Both the position numbers and the translations under genes were made by a program. A stretch of DNA of 64,000 bases from Ipomoea triloba. Its lineage: Eukaryota; Streptophyta; Magnoliopsida; Solanales; Convolvulaceae. A model generated the notes under the pieces. The model was not told the origin of the DNA and did no database searches. It was given only the letters and a program-made list of their open reading frames with translations. The stretch covers positions 586,635-650,634 of the forward strand of contig NC_044925.1 in NCBI RefSeq assembly GCF_003576645.1, in the 5' to 3' direction. Numbering within the stretch: the first letter of the stretch is position 1; each line of letters begins with the position of its first letter. This document shows positions 11,907-24,419 of the stretch, piece by piece.

Positions 11907-13590
11907 GTATGAATACTTTTATATCGTTGTGTTTGTTTCACTTTTTGAGTTAAAATACTTTTATATCGTTGTGTTTGTTTCACTTTTTGAGTTAAAACCT
12001 TATTCTCAGCCCATCATATTTTCACTTTTTGAGTTAAAACCTTATTCTCAGCCCATCATATTACAAGAAATGATTGATATATTTAATACTTTAATCATTA
12101 AATATAATACTTTATAGTTTAAATCTAATACTTCAAAACACAAATATAATAATTAATACTTTAAACATTAAATATAATATTTTATACCATAAATGTAATA
12201 TTTCATAGCACAAATATATAATCAATACTTTAAGGCTCATATATAATACTTTATAGCTTAAATACAATACTTCATAATACAGTTTAAGAGTTTAAGTTAG
12301 ATATATTTAATACTTTAAACATTAAATACAATACTTTATAGCCTAAATATAATACTTCATAGCTCAAATCTAGTACACAGTTTAAGGTAGATATATTTAA
12401 TATTTTAAACCTTATACAAAATACTTTATAGCCTAAATGTAATACTTCATAGCACTAATCTAGTATACAGTTTAAGATAGATATATTTTCATAGCACTAA
12501 TCTAGTATACAGTTTAAGATAGATATATTCAATACTCACTAATCTAGTATACAGTTTAAGATAGATATATTCAATACTTTAAGCCTTAAACACAATACTT
12601 TATAGTCTAAATATAATACTTCATAGCACTAATATAATCTAGTATACAGTTTAAGGTAGATATATATAATACTTTAAGCATTAAACATAATACTTCATAG
12701 CACTAATCTAGTATACAGTTTAAGGTAGATAATACTTCATAGCACTAATCTAGTATACAGTTTAAGGTAGATATATTCAATACTCACTAATCTAGTATAC
12801 AGTTTAAGGTAGATATATTCAATACTTTAAGCCTTAAACACAATACTTTGGTAGATATATTCAATACTTTAAGCCTTAAACACAATACTTTATAGTCTAA
12901 ATATAATACTTCATAGCACTAATCTAGTACACAGTTTAAGGTAGATGTATATAATACTTTAAGCATTAAACATAATACTTTATATGCTAAATTTAATACT
13001 TCATAGCACTAATCTAGTACACAGTTTAAGATAGATATATTTAATACTTTAAGTGTTAAACACAATACTTTATAGTCTAAATGTAATACTTCATAACACT
13101 AATCTAGTACACAGTTTAAGGTAGATATATTTAGGGTGTGTTTGGTTGGTGGGTTTAGGCATAAGGAATGGGTATGAAAGTGATTGTTTGTGTTTGGTTG
13201 ATAGGTTTTGTGAATGCTACTATGGGTTTGGAATAACCCATTAATGACAAAATCCATACCCTTATTAAATAAGGGTTTCATCTTTCTTTCTCATTTCTTC
13301 CTCAACTATTAATAATCATTCTCATTCCACCCAATTACCAAACATGTTAAATACTTTCACCAAAACCCATTACCATTACCAAGTATTTGATACCCATTCC
13401 GATTCCGATTCCCATGTGCGAACCAAACGCACCCTTAATACTTTAAGTCGTAAACACAATACTTTATAGTCTAAATGTAATGCTTCATAGCACTAATTTA
13501 GTGCACAGTTTAAGTTAGATATATTTAATACTTTAAGTCTTAAATACAATACTTTGTAGTCTAAATGTAAAATGTAATAAAAATGTATGA
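11907..13590. repeat. AT-rich tandem array inside the Mutator-like element
   Basis: First come doubled ~44-bp and ~54-bp blocks (11907-12062; CACTTTTTGAGTTAAAA recurs). Then come many copies of a ~90-bp unit built from AATACTTTA, TAATACTTCATAGCAC and AATCTAGTACACAGTTTAAG words, with partial and shuffled copies. The array is interrupted by the MITE at 13134-13434. Nothing in it is coding. Confidence 0.85.
13131..13437. mobile_element. Tourist/Harbinger-like MITE nested in the array
   Basis: The 301-bp element 13134-13434 starts GGGTGTGTTTGGTT and ends AACCAAACGCACCC, forming inverted termini, and is flanked on both sides by TTA (13131-13133, 13435-13437), the typical PIF/Harbinger target duplication. 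It splits one repeat unit of the array, so it arrived after the array existed. Confidence 0.85.
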
Positions 13591-13814
13591 ATATAAACGA
13601 GTTTACTATATTTTGTAAAAATGTAATAAAAATTTGCATTTGTATTCTTACTATTCTTAGATAAGTGAGATGAGTTTTAATTGCCTATTAATTTGGAAAA
13701 AGGTTGCCGTGCATTAAGCCCAGTATATACGCAATTACAGTTAGGTTGATTCGTTTGACTCTCCGCAGCGACCAACTAGCTAATTAGTTACAATACCATG
13801 ATCCAAATTATATA

Positions 13815-13871
13815 GACCCGACCCGTCTCACGAATTGTGACCCGTGAGACAGTCTCACACAAGTGTTACCC
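13815..13871 (-). repeat. Right terminal inverted repeat of the Mutator-like element
   Basis: Read on the minus strand it begins GGGTAACACTTGTGTGAGAC, matching the left end at 11466. Confidence 0.85.
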
Positions 13872-13880
13872 ATAAGGTTT

Positions 13881-15009
13881 TTATTATTTTGATAAAAAGA
13901 AGCAATGACTTGACTGGTTTTGGACTTATACTCTTGGTCTAATGTAATGAAGACCAATTGACTCGAGCATCCCGAGGGCGGAGTAATGCGGAATTGTCAA
14001 GGCAAATGAATTGGTGGTTTTCAATTTAAGCTTGAGATTGCTTTTAGTCAAATAAGTTGTGGACTATCTGTAGGTCGAAATAGAGATTTCACAAATACTC
14101 CGTATTATTTTTTAGAGTGATTTTTTAATAGCGATTGAAAAAATTACAAAAGATAGACATGAGACGATCTATAATTACATATCACTAAATTTATTCATGA
14201 GGCGTTCAGTAAAAATTGAAATTGTCAAATTTGTTACACCCACACATAAAAGCTAATACATATGGTAACTAGATTGCCACCATGTAGTAAGCAAGACTTT
14301 TAGCCTTCAAGTCCTTTTGACGACTAATAATGGAGTGGCAATACATGAAGTGTAATTTTCTCTCTCTCCCTCTTCTTTTTTTCTTTTTTTTTTCCTGGTA
14401 AGGGTGAGCAAAATACTAGTTAACTACCTGATAATTAATAACCAAACCGAATGAAAATGTCTATTTCGATTATTGATGTTAAAATATTTTTTATTTTTTT
14501 TGTAATTCAATTATTCTACGATTATTGGCTTTCGATTTCAGTCGGTGATAGATTAATCCGGTTCATATGAGACCCTAGGTAAGAACCTTTGACCGAAGAT
14601 CAATATGGGAGAAGGGTGAGTTTTTTGTTTGTTTGTTTTTTTTTTTGTTTTTTTTTTTTAAAATTTGTATTTTATTTAAAATTATTATAATAAATTAAAA
14701 ATAATAATTTTGATTGGGATGGTTGCCACATCAGCGGTAACAAAAAATAGTAACCTAATTATAATTTTTTAAAGTTGTATAATCTAATTAAATTTTTTTC
14801 TTATAATTGGATGACCTATTTGAGTATTATTATTATTATTTAAGGTTAAATTTGCTCAAATTGTAAAATAATAAATTCTTTTCTAAAAAAATCTGGAAAC
14901 GCATTTATTATATACAGAAATGATAACCGTGTGAGGTTGTTTTTGGCCCGTTTTCGCAAACCCGAGTCCGACACAACAACGCTGCTAGCCTGGATCTTTT
15001 AGAGCTGAC
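13881..15009. other. AT-rich intergenic DNA upstream of the BAG6-like gene
   Basis: T-rich and A-rich runs (for example 14385-14395, 14636-14660) and no convincing frame. A GC-richer patch begins near 14935 and leads into the next gene. Confidence 0.5.
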
Positions 15010-15754
15010 GAATCACGAATGTTTTGACATTCATTCCATATCTTTCATTCATCCAAATCCCAATCCAGGAGTTTACGACTGATTCTGCTTCTCGCCGTCG
15101 CCGCCGATCTTTGTTGCTTCCCTCATAGGTAACTCCGATTTTACCGATTCAATAAACTCATGTTAATACTTCGGATTCCGAGATTGTCGTGCTCTTTCTT
15201 TTGTCTTTCTGTACTGTGTGTTCAACACTTGAACATCCTTTTGCTTTGCTGTTGCTCTGCAGGAGCTAATCTAAATTTCTGTTGCGGTGATTTTTTCTTT
15301 TTTCTTTTTATGGTTAAAAATGTTTTAATTTTTGAAGGAAAATGTTGTTTTCCTCATTTCAGTGATGAACTATAGGAATTGTTAGGTCTAGTGGAGTTGA
15401 TAAGAGAACACTAGGTTCATCTTGAGCTCGAGTTTATGCTGCCAATAGGCTGGCTTATGCATCAGCTTTTCATGAAATCAATGCTTTAATGGTGTGTAAA
15501 GTGTGTTCAATTGCTTTGCCATATTGTTGTTTAATTACAAGCGTGGAGTATCTTGGAGTTCAACTGGCATCTGGGTGGTTCTGATGGTTTCCTGGAGCAA
15601 TATTAGTGTTGTTAACTAAAATTACTTCCTCTAACATGCATTTGCACAATCCTTTAGAACTAGCCTTGGCTGACACCTCTGTGATAGCAATGTGATTAAA
15701 ATTTAGACATGTTTTAAGAGTGGTTGTTTTCCAGGCATTTGTTGGCAAGTTGAT
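15010..15754 (+). other. 5' UTR exon and leader intron of the BAG6-like gene
   Basis: A non-coding exon with a CT- and CG-rich leader ends at 15128 (CATAG|GTAACT). The leader intron runs to the acceptor at 15734 (TTTTCCAG). The ATG is at 15755. Confidence 0.6.
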
Positions 15755-18700
15755 ATGGCTGATCAGCATACATCTGAAGGTCCAAGCACAAGTAATGTTT
15801 CCAGTGAGCATACATCTGAAGGTCCAAGCACAAGTAATGTTTCCAGTGAGGGTTCTGAAGAAGGTCCAAGCACAAGTAATGTTTCCAGTGAGGGTTCTGA
15901 ATCGAGTCCATCGACTGTGAAACTTGCATCTGAGCATACATCTGAAGGTCCAAGCATAAGTAATGTTTCCAGTGAGGGTTCTGAATCGAGTCCATCGACT
16001 GTGAAACTTGCATCTGAGCATACATCTGAAGGTCCAAGCACAAGTAATGTTTCCAGTGAGGGTTCTGAATCGAGTCCATCGACTGTGAAACTTGCATCTG
16101 AGCATACATCTGAAGGTCCAAGCACAAGTAATGTTTCCAGTGAGGGTTCTGAATCGAGTCCATCGACTGTGAAACTTGCATCTGAGCATACATCTGAAGG
16201 TCCAAGCACAAGTAATGTTTCCAGTGTGGGTTCTAAATCGAGTCCATCGACTGTGAAACTTGCATCTGAGCATACATCTGAATGTCCAAGCACAAGTAAT
16301 GTTTCCAGTGTGGGTTCTGAATCGAGTCCATCGACTGTGAATATCAATATCAAGACCTTAGATTCCAGAACTTATGCCTTTGACGTGGACAAAAACGTAA
16401 GCTTACTTTACTATTCCTATGTTTGAAAAACACGCATTTTGTGGTCACATAGGTAATCTCAAAATAATATACTCTATTCAAACTGTTATTTAGTTTCTTT
16501 TGTGTGTCAATTATGTTTCAAATTTAACTATTGTATTATTCTTTGAATACTTAATGAATTTGGACACTAGCTATTTTACAATTCTGTGCTTTTGTTTTCA
16601 TGGTTTCAGATGCAAGTTTCTGCCTTAAAGGAAAAAGTAGCAACTGAAACTGGAGTCCCTGTTGCACAACAACGCCTTATTTTCAGGGGGAAGGCCCTGA
16701 TGGATGATCACATTCTTTCTGAATATCGTATCCTACCAATTATATACTAACAAATCCTAATTAAATGAATTTCTTTGATGTAGTTAAAAATTACTGCCAT
16801 GTGTATATTTTTATGACATCTAGATTTTTGTTCCGTTCCTTTATCGTGTGTCAATCTAAGATGAAATTTTCTGTTGATGTTTTCATAATAGAGGCTTACT
16901 ATTTAGAAACATGATTTTATTTATTGGCCTAATCCTGAGTGTATCCTTTCTTAAAAAATGGAATGACTTGGTTGACCATGATTTAGATTGAAACTGAAGG
17001 CTAAACCGCACGCTGTGATATGCATTGTATCTATACATGTCTATATGTATATACATATGTGCGTACGGGCACACTTATGTACTCACATATGTACACATGT
17101 GTGCATACACACAGACATACATATATGTATTCCTCTTTGCTCCTCCCCTCCCTCCTATGAAGAAGTTTCTCTAGGATATGGCTCTAGTTGGTTGAGAGTT
17201 TGTTCTTTTGGATATAACAATTTGCCGTCAACCGGTTGTCTTTGTGGTTTCTTGACAACTTGATTCTTTTAGATTTGGAAAACGGAGATACATTGCACTT
17301 GGTGATAAGACAGCCTTCTCAACCACAATTGTCATCTTCTGTTGGCACTGGGGAAACTACTCCAGACAATGGTCTTAGAGGTAATAAATGATCATAACTA
17401 CCCTGTCACTTATATGTGGAATGCTTTAAGTGGTTTTATGAAGTCATTTTTTGAACTTTGTAGGTCAAGAGCCTGCTACTGGTGCGCCACGCAATCGTAT
17501 TGGGCAAGTTTCACACAGTGTAGTGCTAGGCACTATCAATGTTGGTGAGCAAGGGGATGGCCTTGTACCAGATTTAAATCGGGTTTGTTTTTAGTGTTTT
17601 CCAGCCTTTGTTTTGCTTGCTTAGGCTAGCTAACATGGATTTTATTGACTGACAAATTTTTTATTACCGTCTAGGTTATTGGGGCAGTTTTAAACTCTAT
17701 TGGAGTTGGGAGTCAAACTGGTGCCAACCATCCTGGTCTGCATGTTAGTGGTTTTCTAGCTATATCTTACCTTAGTTTCAGTAATATATACCCATTGTCC
17801 TAGACTCCTATTAATATTGAATTCAAGTATATCTTTCTTCTTCTTCTTCTTCTTCTTCTTCTTCTTCTTCTTTAATTAATACATGCTTTAAATAACATAC
17901 AAGTGTAGACCTTTGATATCTAATGCATATAGTATGACTATACCAAATTAAAGTCCCTTATTATGGGTTAGCACACTACTTTATATGGCTGTTTAGTTGC
18001 AGCACATTTTTTCCCCTTCTACAGCCACAGAAATGTAATTTGTTATAGAAGTTACTTTAATTGGTCAAAAGGCATGTGGCTATGAACAGGATATTCTTCA
18101 CTTTATGGATGTATAATGGGTATAGTTTGTGGTATGTTCCTATAAAATATTGGTCATCTTTTGGGGCTAGGGATTTTATGCAGCTAATCTGTTTTCTGAA
18201 CAGGTTAATGCTCGCACTGCTGCCCCAAGAGGAAATGAAACAGAAGGTATACAAAGGAATTCTGGCTCTCAAAGTCAGCAGCCTGGGCAGGCATTTCCTC
18301 GTATATCTTTAGCTGAAGGCATGCAAATCCCACTTGGAGCAGCAATAGCAGTTCCTTCGCTTAATATGGTAGAAACATTTCAACTATTGTTGACATAATT
18401 TAATAACTTTTTATGCTCTATTGTTTTTTATATTAGCTACCTTGTTTATATTTTTCTTTTTTGTTTGTTTTAGCCGATTCCGGATTCTTTGCACACACTG
18501 ACAGTGTTTATGAATCGCATGGAGTCTGTACTATCCCGTAATGGTGATGATCTTTTCACCTAATTGTTCTGACTCTGATATGTTACTAGATAGCTTCCTG
18601 ATTGATTTCTCCTTTTCTTTATGCTCCAGGTAATCAGCCTAACCAATCACCTGCTGATTCATCTAGTGTAGATTTGCCAACAAATTCTCGTGGTCAATCA

Positions 18701-21700
18701 ACTCTAGAGACATTGAGCACTGTTATGCGGCATACAGAGCGACTAGTTGGCAACCATGTTACATCAGCATTATCTGTATGTAACTTTGAATCTATATTGT
18801 GATTTTGTGAAATTTAACAGTTTCTCCTCTATGTTGTGCTCTTCCCTTTTGTTCCAAGCGTTCATCAAGGTAGAACTTCAAGCATAACATACACTACATT
18901 AGCTTATTCTAGGGATAAATAAGGCATAAATTTGTTATTATTGCTTTATCTTTTGGAAGAGGGGTAATTTCTACCGAGTTGCTAGTTTTGTTTGTTTTTG
19001 TTGAGGATTATATATTGTATATGAATGTAGTTTCTGGTTTTGATTGGATATGCCCCCTTAATAGAACTTGTATATTTCATGTTCTGAACTTTCTCAAATC
19101 TCAATGGCTCCTATTTTTATATTGCTAGCATATCATTTTTCTCATATGATCACATTTGTGGCTCATGTTCGAGATTTTTGTTTTTTGTTTTTCCCTTATG
19201 TAATTGACTGAAGTATTGAACTTCATTGATCTTGGATTTTATTCCTCATTGTGCTTCACTGTACAATGGACATCATTTATTGGAAATTTTATGAATCAAT
19301 GGTTTTAATACTAGTATGAGGCATTGACTGATTATTGTTAATGAATTGATTTTCTTGGGATTTACCCCCCCTCATTTGGCTTGTCTTCTGATTTGGTGTT
19401 TGTAATCTGCTGCAATATTGTAGCGTACTGCAGGACGCTTGGAGCAAGAAGGGAATTCAACTGACCTTACAGTTAGAGGACAAATACAGGCAGAATCAGT
19501 GCAATTAGGTCTTGTGATGCAGCACTTGGGTGCTCAGTTCCTAGAGCTTGGAAGGACAATGTTGACATTGCGTATGGGAGAGTCTCCTGTATGCCCCTTA
19601 CCATCTCTTTTTTATTGTGTTTCTCTACAAGGGCATTGGTTTAAAACTCCTCTGGTGTTTTATACAGGCTGAATCTTCGGTCAATGCTGGTCCTGCAGTT
19701 TACATTTCTCCATCTGGGCCAAACCCAATAATGGTTCAGGTGTTGTGAGAGCATGCAATATTCTAGTAATTGTGTTTGTATTATGCTGTTTGGTATTTTG
19801 GATTGATCCCTTGGTTTCATAAGCTGTTACTATCTTCTGTTGCAGCCTTTTCCTCTTCAAACTTACTCTCTGTTTTCCGGTCCATCTGTTCAATCTAATC
19901 CTGGAGGTTTCAATCCCTTTGGAATTGGCAGTGCGGCAAGGAATGTAAATATACACATACATACCGGTATGAACTATGAAGTTTTGAGCATTCACCTTGT
20001 ATTTTTGGGTTTCTTTGGGAAGAGTGGGGCCGTTGTTTCAAAGGGAGGGCAGGGCAATATACTACTCATATTTCTGATTCAACTTTTTGGGATTCTTTTT
20101 TGCAGTTGGTTCTAGAGCAACCAATGGAGATGGAGCTCAAGGTGACCATGCCAGTGGAACTGATGGTGGTGATTCTAGTCAATCTAGGGCTCCACCTGTA
20201 ATAGGTACTACTGGAGTAGCTGTTTCATCAATACCTCGTGTTTCCTTTTCTGGTGCTTCACAACATGGTACAATTTCCATGCTTGTCTTCGATTCTATTA
20301 TTATCTGAGTGGACTATGGACTTTGCTCACAAGCATATTTACGTTGGAATAATGGATTATCATGCCTTCTGAACTGAATTTTTTAATATAATCAAGGTCA
20401 ACCTGAGAGTACCACTGTTCATGAGCAATCTACCAGTTCTGGTGCTGAAACTGAAGCTAGGAAGTTTGGAGAAAGCCAGGTCTGTTATGATGAGTAGCAA
20501 TTTATTGATCATGCCTTAATATGTTAGGAGTGATTATCTAACCTTTTCCAGATACGGGGAGAATGTGATCAGGTGTCCAATGAAACTTCTGTAAGTTCAG
20601 CAGGAGGTTCTCAGGGAGTGGATCGCCCTGGTGCTTCGTCTTCTGTTCCTATTGGACTAGGGATGGGGGATTTGCAGCCTAAGGTTAGCAAATGTACTAC
20701 TACCCCATTTATTTTGTCTAGTTTAGCTGCGTATAGGGACGGAGTGGAAGTTAAATAGATGCAGTTAAAATATGTTGAGCATGTGTAAACCACTTAAAGG
20801 TTAGATTTGAGAAACTTGAACCTTTTTTTTAATAAATAAAACTAAAATCTCAAATAAGAATACATGGTTTTATAGAGTCCTTCTACAAGGACTCCCATTT
20901 TTTACTCCCAAACATATACTCCCTTAGGTGTATTCACAAGGAAACGAGAAAAATCAAAGGAAGTGAGACCCATGAACATTATAACTTCAAAGTGTTTGGC
21001 TCAGGGAGTATAACTTATGGCATGGGATTAGGGAGTGAATCTTTCGCTCCCTTCAGCATATTCCGTTATTATTATGTTAGTAGATGGAGGGATGGGGGAT
21101 AACTTACCTCCTTAAAAATGTTTCAATTTTATGGCATGGAATTAGCGGTGCTCAATTAGGCTTACAATTATGATTGTGATCCACAGAATGTTTCATTATG
21201 CATTTCGTGTACTTGCAACTATATACACTTCTTTTTTATGAGTCTGACTAACTTTACCTTCTATTTGGTGTTATCAAATTGTTGCTTTAAATCTGCTGTC
21301 TTGGTGTGCTATTTTATGCAATCTGAAGTTGGTCTATGGTTTAGTTAGCTACCTTTTTATTGTGCTTCCATGGTATTTACTTTTTTTTTTTTTTGGGTGC
21401 ACTGGTGGAATCAGAGGCGAGTTAAGCAATCTAAATCACAGGGAAGAAGTGATGATGGTGCAGCTACCTCCAGTCAGGGCGAACAACCCATTAGAGATGA
21501 ACAGGTTTTGCAATCTCTTGCAGCACTTTCGGCTAGGAGGACTGAGGGTTCCCCACCTTTAGGACAATTTTCTCATTTGGGCTCTGGAGGAAATGGCCAA
21601 CCTGATATTTCAAATATGATGTCACAAGTTCTTCAAAATCCAGCTTTAAATGGTTTATTGGGTGGAATCTCTCAACAAACTGGTCTTGGTTCCCCCGATA

Positions 21701-22511
21701 CCTTGAGGGATATGTTGCAGCAATTTACCCAGAACCCAGGGATGATGAATACCGTCAACCAAATTGCTCAACAGATTGATCCTCAAGATCTTGGAAGCAT
21801 GTTTGCAGGTTTTGGTGGTGCAGGCCATGGTGGCGGTGGCATGGATCTTTCCAGTATATTTCAGCAAATGATGCCACTTGTTTCTCAAGCTCTTGGTGGT
21901 GTTCCAACCTCGGCCCAACAAGCTCCTGGAACGGAAGTCAGAACAAATGAGACTCGTGCGAATAGAGAAGTGACGCCAACCAATGAAAATACTCAGGTTT
22001 GTATTGGTACCAATTTAGCATTTTCATAACCATTCATAATATGATGGTTGTATTATTTTTCAGTTTTTGTTAGTAAAACAGTGATCACCTTAAACGAAAA
22101 GAGCTCCTAGATTTCATGCTAAACCTGCATTATATTCAAACCTTCCTCTTTGAAGCTGGTGTGGTACTTTTTTCATGTGTACAGATTGGACTACAAGAGG
22201 TTGCCCAAAGAATCGAACATCACAGTCCTCCCGAAGAGATCTTCCGCTCCGTAGTTGAAAATGCTGCTCACTTGCATCGCAATGGAGGTAGGGATGAGAA
22301 CCTTGTGAATGGCGTGTGCAGTACCGAAGGCCTTGCAAATGTGAGTATCTTCGTGTCTATTATCCTTCGCAACAACTCGAGGTTTTGAAATAGAGCTAGA
22401 GCGTAGAATGCTAACATTATTTTTGCTTTGTAGGAATTTATGGAGGTCCTGCATCGCGACATCTCCAAACGTGTTAGGGATGAATCAAAGCCCCCAAGGA
22501 AGCCTTCTTAG
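15755..22511 (+). CDS. BAG6-like ubiquitin-domain protein with expanded N-terminal repeats
   Basis: Seventeen coding exons join without frame breaks: 15755-16396, 16610-16727, 17273-17380, 17464-17582, 17675-17743, 18204-18368, 18474-18543, 18630-18775, 19424-19588, 19668-19739, 19846-19966, 20106-20267, 20397-20479, 20552-20683, 21415-21996, 22185-22340 and 22434-22511 (995 residues). Residues 5-195 are 14-residue Ser/Thr/Glu repeats. A ubiquitin-like domain follows at about 196-268 (VNINIKTLDSRTYAFDVDKN; QQRLIFRGKALMDDHILSEY; GDTLHLVIRQP). Beyond it are Gln/Ser/Gly-rich regions and conserved helical blocks (TLETLSTVMRHTERLVGNHV; QIQAESVQLGLVMQHLGAQF). Animal BAG6 chaperones hydrophobic or mislocalised proteins; the closest Arabidopsis relative is, from memory, At5g42220. 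A role in cytosolic or nuclear protein quality control is inferred. The canonical C-terminal BAG domain was not verified. Confidence 0.9.
15767..16339 (+). repeat. Coding minisatellite, 42/84-bp units, in the BAG6-like gene
   Basis: There are two related 14-residue half-units, A (HTSEGPSTSNVSSE) and B (GSESSPSTVKLASE). The order is A, A, an A variant, B, then five AB pairs, the last B truncated: 14 half-units in all. The DNA repeats are nearly identical, so amplification is recent. Because unit lengths are multiples of three and lack stops in other frames, the array is also open in several antisense frames; these are shadows. Confidence 0.95.
17030..17140. repeat. Alternating purine-pyrimidine tract in an intron
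   Basis: A run of TATGTATATACATATGTG-like words with CACACA and TGTGTG parts lies in the intron before 17273. It is low-complexity and prone to hairpin or Z-form structure. Confidence 0.6.
17832..17872. repeat. (CTT)n microsatellite in a BAG6-like gene intron
   Basis: About twelve CTT/TTC units between exons ending 17743 and starting 18204. Confidence 0.95.
20870..21070. repeat. Possible transposon remnant in a BAG6-like gene intron
   Basis: The 730-bp intron 20684-21414 carries a segment with loosely inverted words (CCCAAACATATACTCCC near 20907 and GTGTTTGGCTCAGGGAGTATA near 20993). This suggests an old MITE, but no clean termini or target duplication were identified. Confidence 0.3.
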
Positions 22512-22839
22512 TGTAGTTGAATCAGATTTATACATACCATTATGCTGATGATATAGGTATCCAGTATGCTTTTATTCCTAGTTTAAATCCAAATTTTTTG
22601 TGTATTGAATTTTATTTTATTTTTTGTTGGTCAAATTCAAGCACAAATACGGATATACACTCGACTAATTTGATTTGTCTTTGATTGTGCGAAAGTAGAT
22701 TTTTTTAAATAGTTAATATGCAAAATATTTAAATTGAGAGAAATATTTACTGAGTAATTTTGATTCTTCAACTGTAATTGCATTTTTTAAAAATTGGTTT
22801 TCAATTTTAAAATTATTGAATTACAATCTCATGCTTGTG
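22512..22839 (+). other. 3' UTR and downstream region of the BAG6-like gene
   Basis: Non-coding AT-rich DNA after the TAG at 22511. Nothing else supported. Confidence 0.5.
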
Positions 22840-23225
22840 TAGTAGTAGTAGTATTGATTTTCATCCCTTCATTAGTTTGTGTTGTAGTAGTAGTATTGAT
22901 TTTCATCCCTTCATTAGTTTGTGTTAAGCCCGTTAATCTTATTTTCATCCCTTCATTAGTTTGTGTTAAGCCCGTTAATCTTAAGAATACATTTGTAATG
23001 TCATTATTTTATTAGTTTTATAATTTTAATATTTGTAGTAGTAGTATTGATTTTCATCCCTTCATTAGTTTGTGTTGTAGTAGTAGTATTGATTTTCATC
23101 CCTTCATTAGTTTGTGTTAAGCCCGTTAATCTTATTTTCATCCCTTCATTAGTTTGTGTTAAGCCCGTTAATCTTAAGAATACATTTGTAATGTCATTAT
23201 TTTATTAGTTTTATAATTTTAATAT
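22840..23225. repeat. 193-bp tandem duplication with internal 42-bp repeats
   Basis: The block beginning with a (GTA)n run and TTGATTTTCATCCCTTCATT recurs at an offset of 193 bp (for example 22851 and 23044). Within each copy, shorter units (42 bp at 22851/22893, and AAGCCCGTTAATCTT) are themselves doubled. Copies look essentially identical. Confidence 0.9.
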
Positions 23226-24419
23226 TTGTATTTTATTTTATTTTATTATAAATTTAATAATAATCTTTGCAAATTAAAGTTGTAATTTTTCAATAGGATT
23301 CGAACTAAAAACTAAATTATTCATGAGGATGTGTTCAAAATAATTAATAAATTATTAGTATGTAATAATTTCATGTACTCAAAAGTTATTTTATATGTTA
23401 TCAATTAAAGGTTTTTTTTTTTTTAAACCTGTTATCAATTAAAGTTAATTAGCTAATTTTACTAAATGCTTCTTCACAAATAGCTAGCTAATACTACTAG
23501 CTAGTTTAAGTTAATCCTCAACACAATTTGCTAATGGTTAACAGCTCATTGTTAAACAAAGCTTAAATCTGTTGAGATAATTATTTGGATTATAAATATT
23601 ATTATAAAATTAGTTGTTGAGTAAGTTGATTGTAAATACAAAATTATACAAATATTCCTCCCTCCGCCTTAGGCCTTAGCTTGGTCCATATGCAAATGCA
23701 ATCCCTCATTACCCACATAATATTGAACAATCATATTTGGTATTTCATTTCTAATCAAATTCATAGTCTTAATTATTTATACTACAAAAGATAATAAGCA
23801 TTATATATGTACGTGTGGGTGTGGGGATGTATAACATAAATTGTTATTTTTACAAATTATTTTAATATAATTGTGATTTTGACATTGGGTATTGATACTA
23901 GTATTTCTTTTGCACCAAGTATCGGTCTCCAACACACTTAAAACATATAATAAAATAATCTATTTATACACCTTAAAACATAACAGGTGAAATAATGAAT
24001 ATGTTTCAGAGTACAAATTATATAGACCTTCCAACACGTATAGTACCATTTGTATATGGAGCAACCCAATCAAGTTTGTCAGATTATTTACTTAGTAGTC
24101 ATAAAGTTTGCAAGTTTAAATGTCGGTGAGAACGGCCTATTAGCACATTGTGTTCCTTTATAAGTTGGCAGGATTACTTAATACACATCATTGAATAGTA
24201 GCTTTGTAATTCAAAAAAAAATAAGGAAAGAACATTTGGAAAGATGATGAAATATAATATAATAATATAATATAGCGTACACTTATTTATAAGATCTTAA
24301 TTGTGAAATGGATTGAACAAATTTCTCACCCCAAACGCCCTTACACTACTCTAATCTACGAGAACAATAAATGAGTAAATCACAGTAACCGAACAATCTA
24401 ATCTCTTAAAGATAGGTAG
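23226..24419. other. AT-rich intergenic DNA
   Basis: No supported gene. A possible SINE fragment lies near 24085-24190 (CAAGTTTAAATGTCGGTGAG followed by AACGGCCTATTAGCAC, like a B box and tail), with weak support. Confidence 0.45.

Larger units (their letters stand above)
11457..13880. mobile_element. Non-autonomous Mutator-like element with 9-bp target-site duplication
   Basis: The element runs from 11466 to 13871 (2406 bp) and is flanked by a perfect 9-bp direct repeat ATAAGGTTT (11457-11465 and 13872-13880), the usual Mutator target-duplication size. The terminal inverted repeats (11466-11522 and 13815-13871) match at about 48 of 57 positions, and each contains an internal hairpin, GTGAGACnGTCTCAC. 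The interior has no transposase. It holds a GC-richer 11560-11900 segment open for 126 codons (11573-11953), perhaps a captured gene piece, then about 1.6 kb of AT-rich tandem repeats with a nested MITE. Movement would need a transposase from elsewhere. Confidence 0.85.

Noticed and set aside
15560..16353. Long minus-strand ORFs (237, 165 and 196 codons) over the BAG6-like first exon
   Set aside because: They are antisense shadows of the coding minisatellite: unit length is a multiple of three with no stop in those frames, so every frame appears open.
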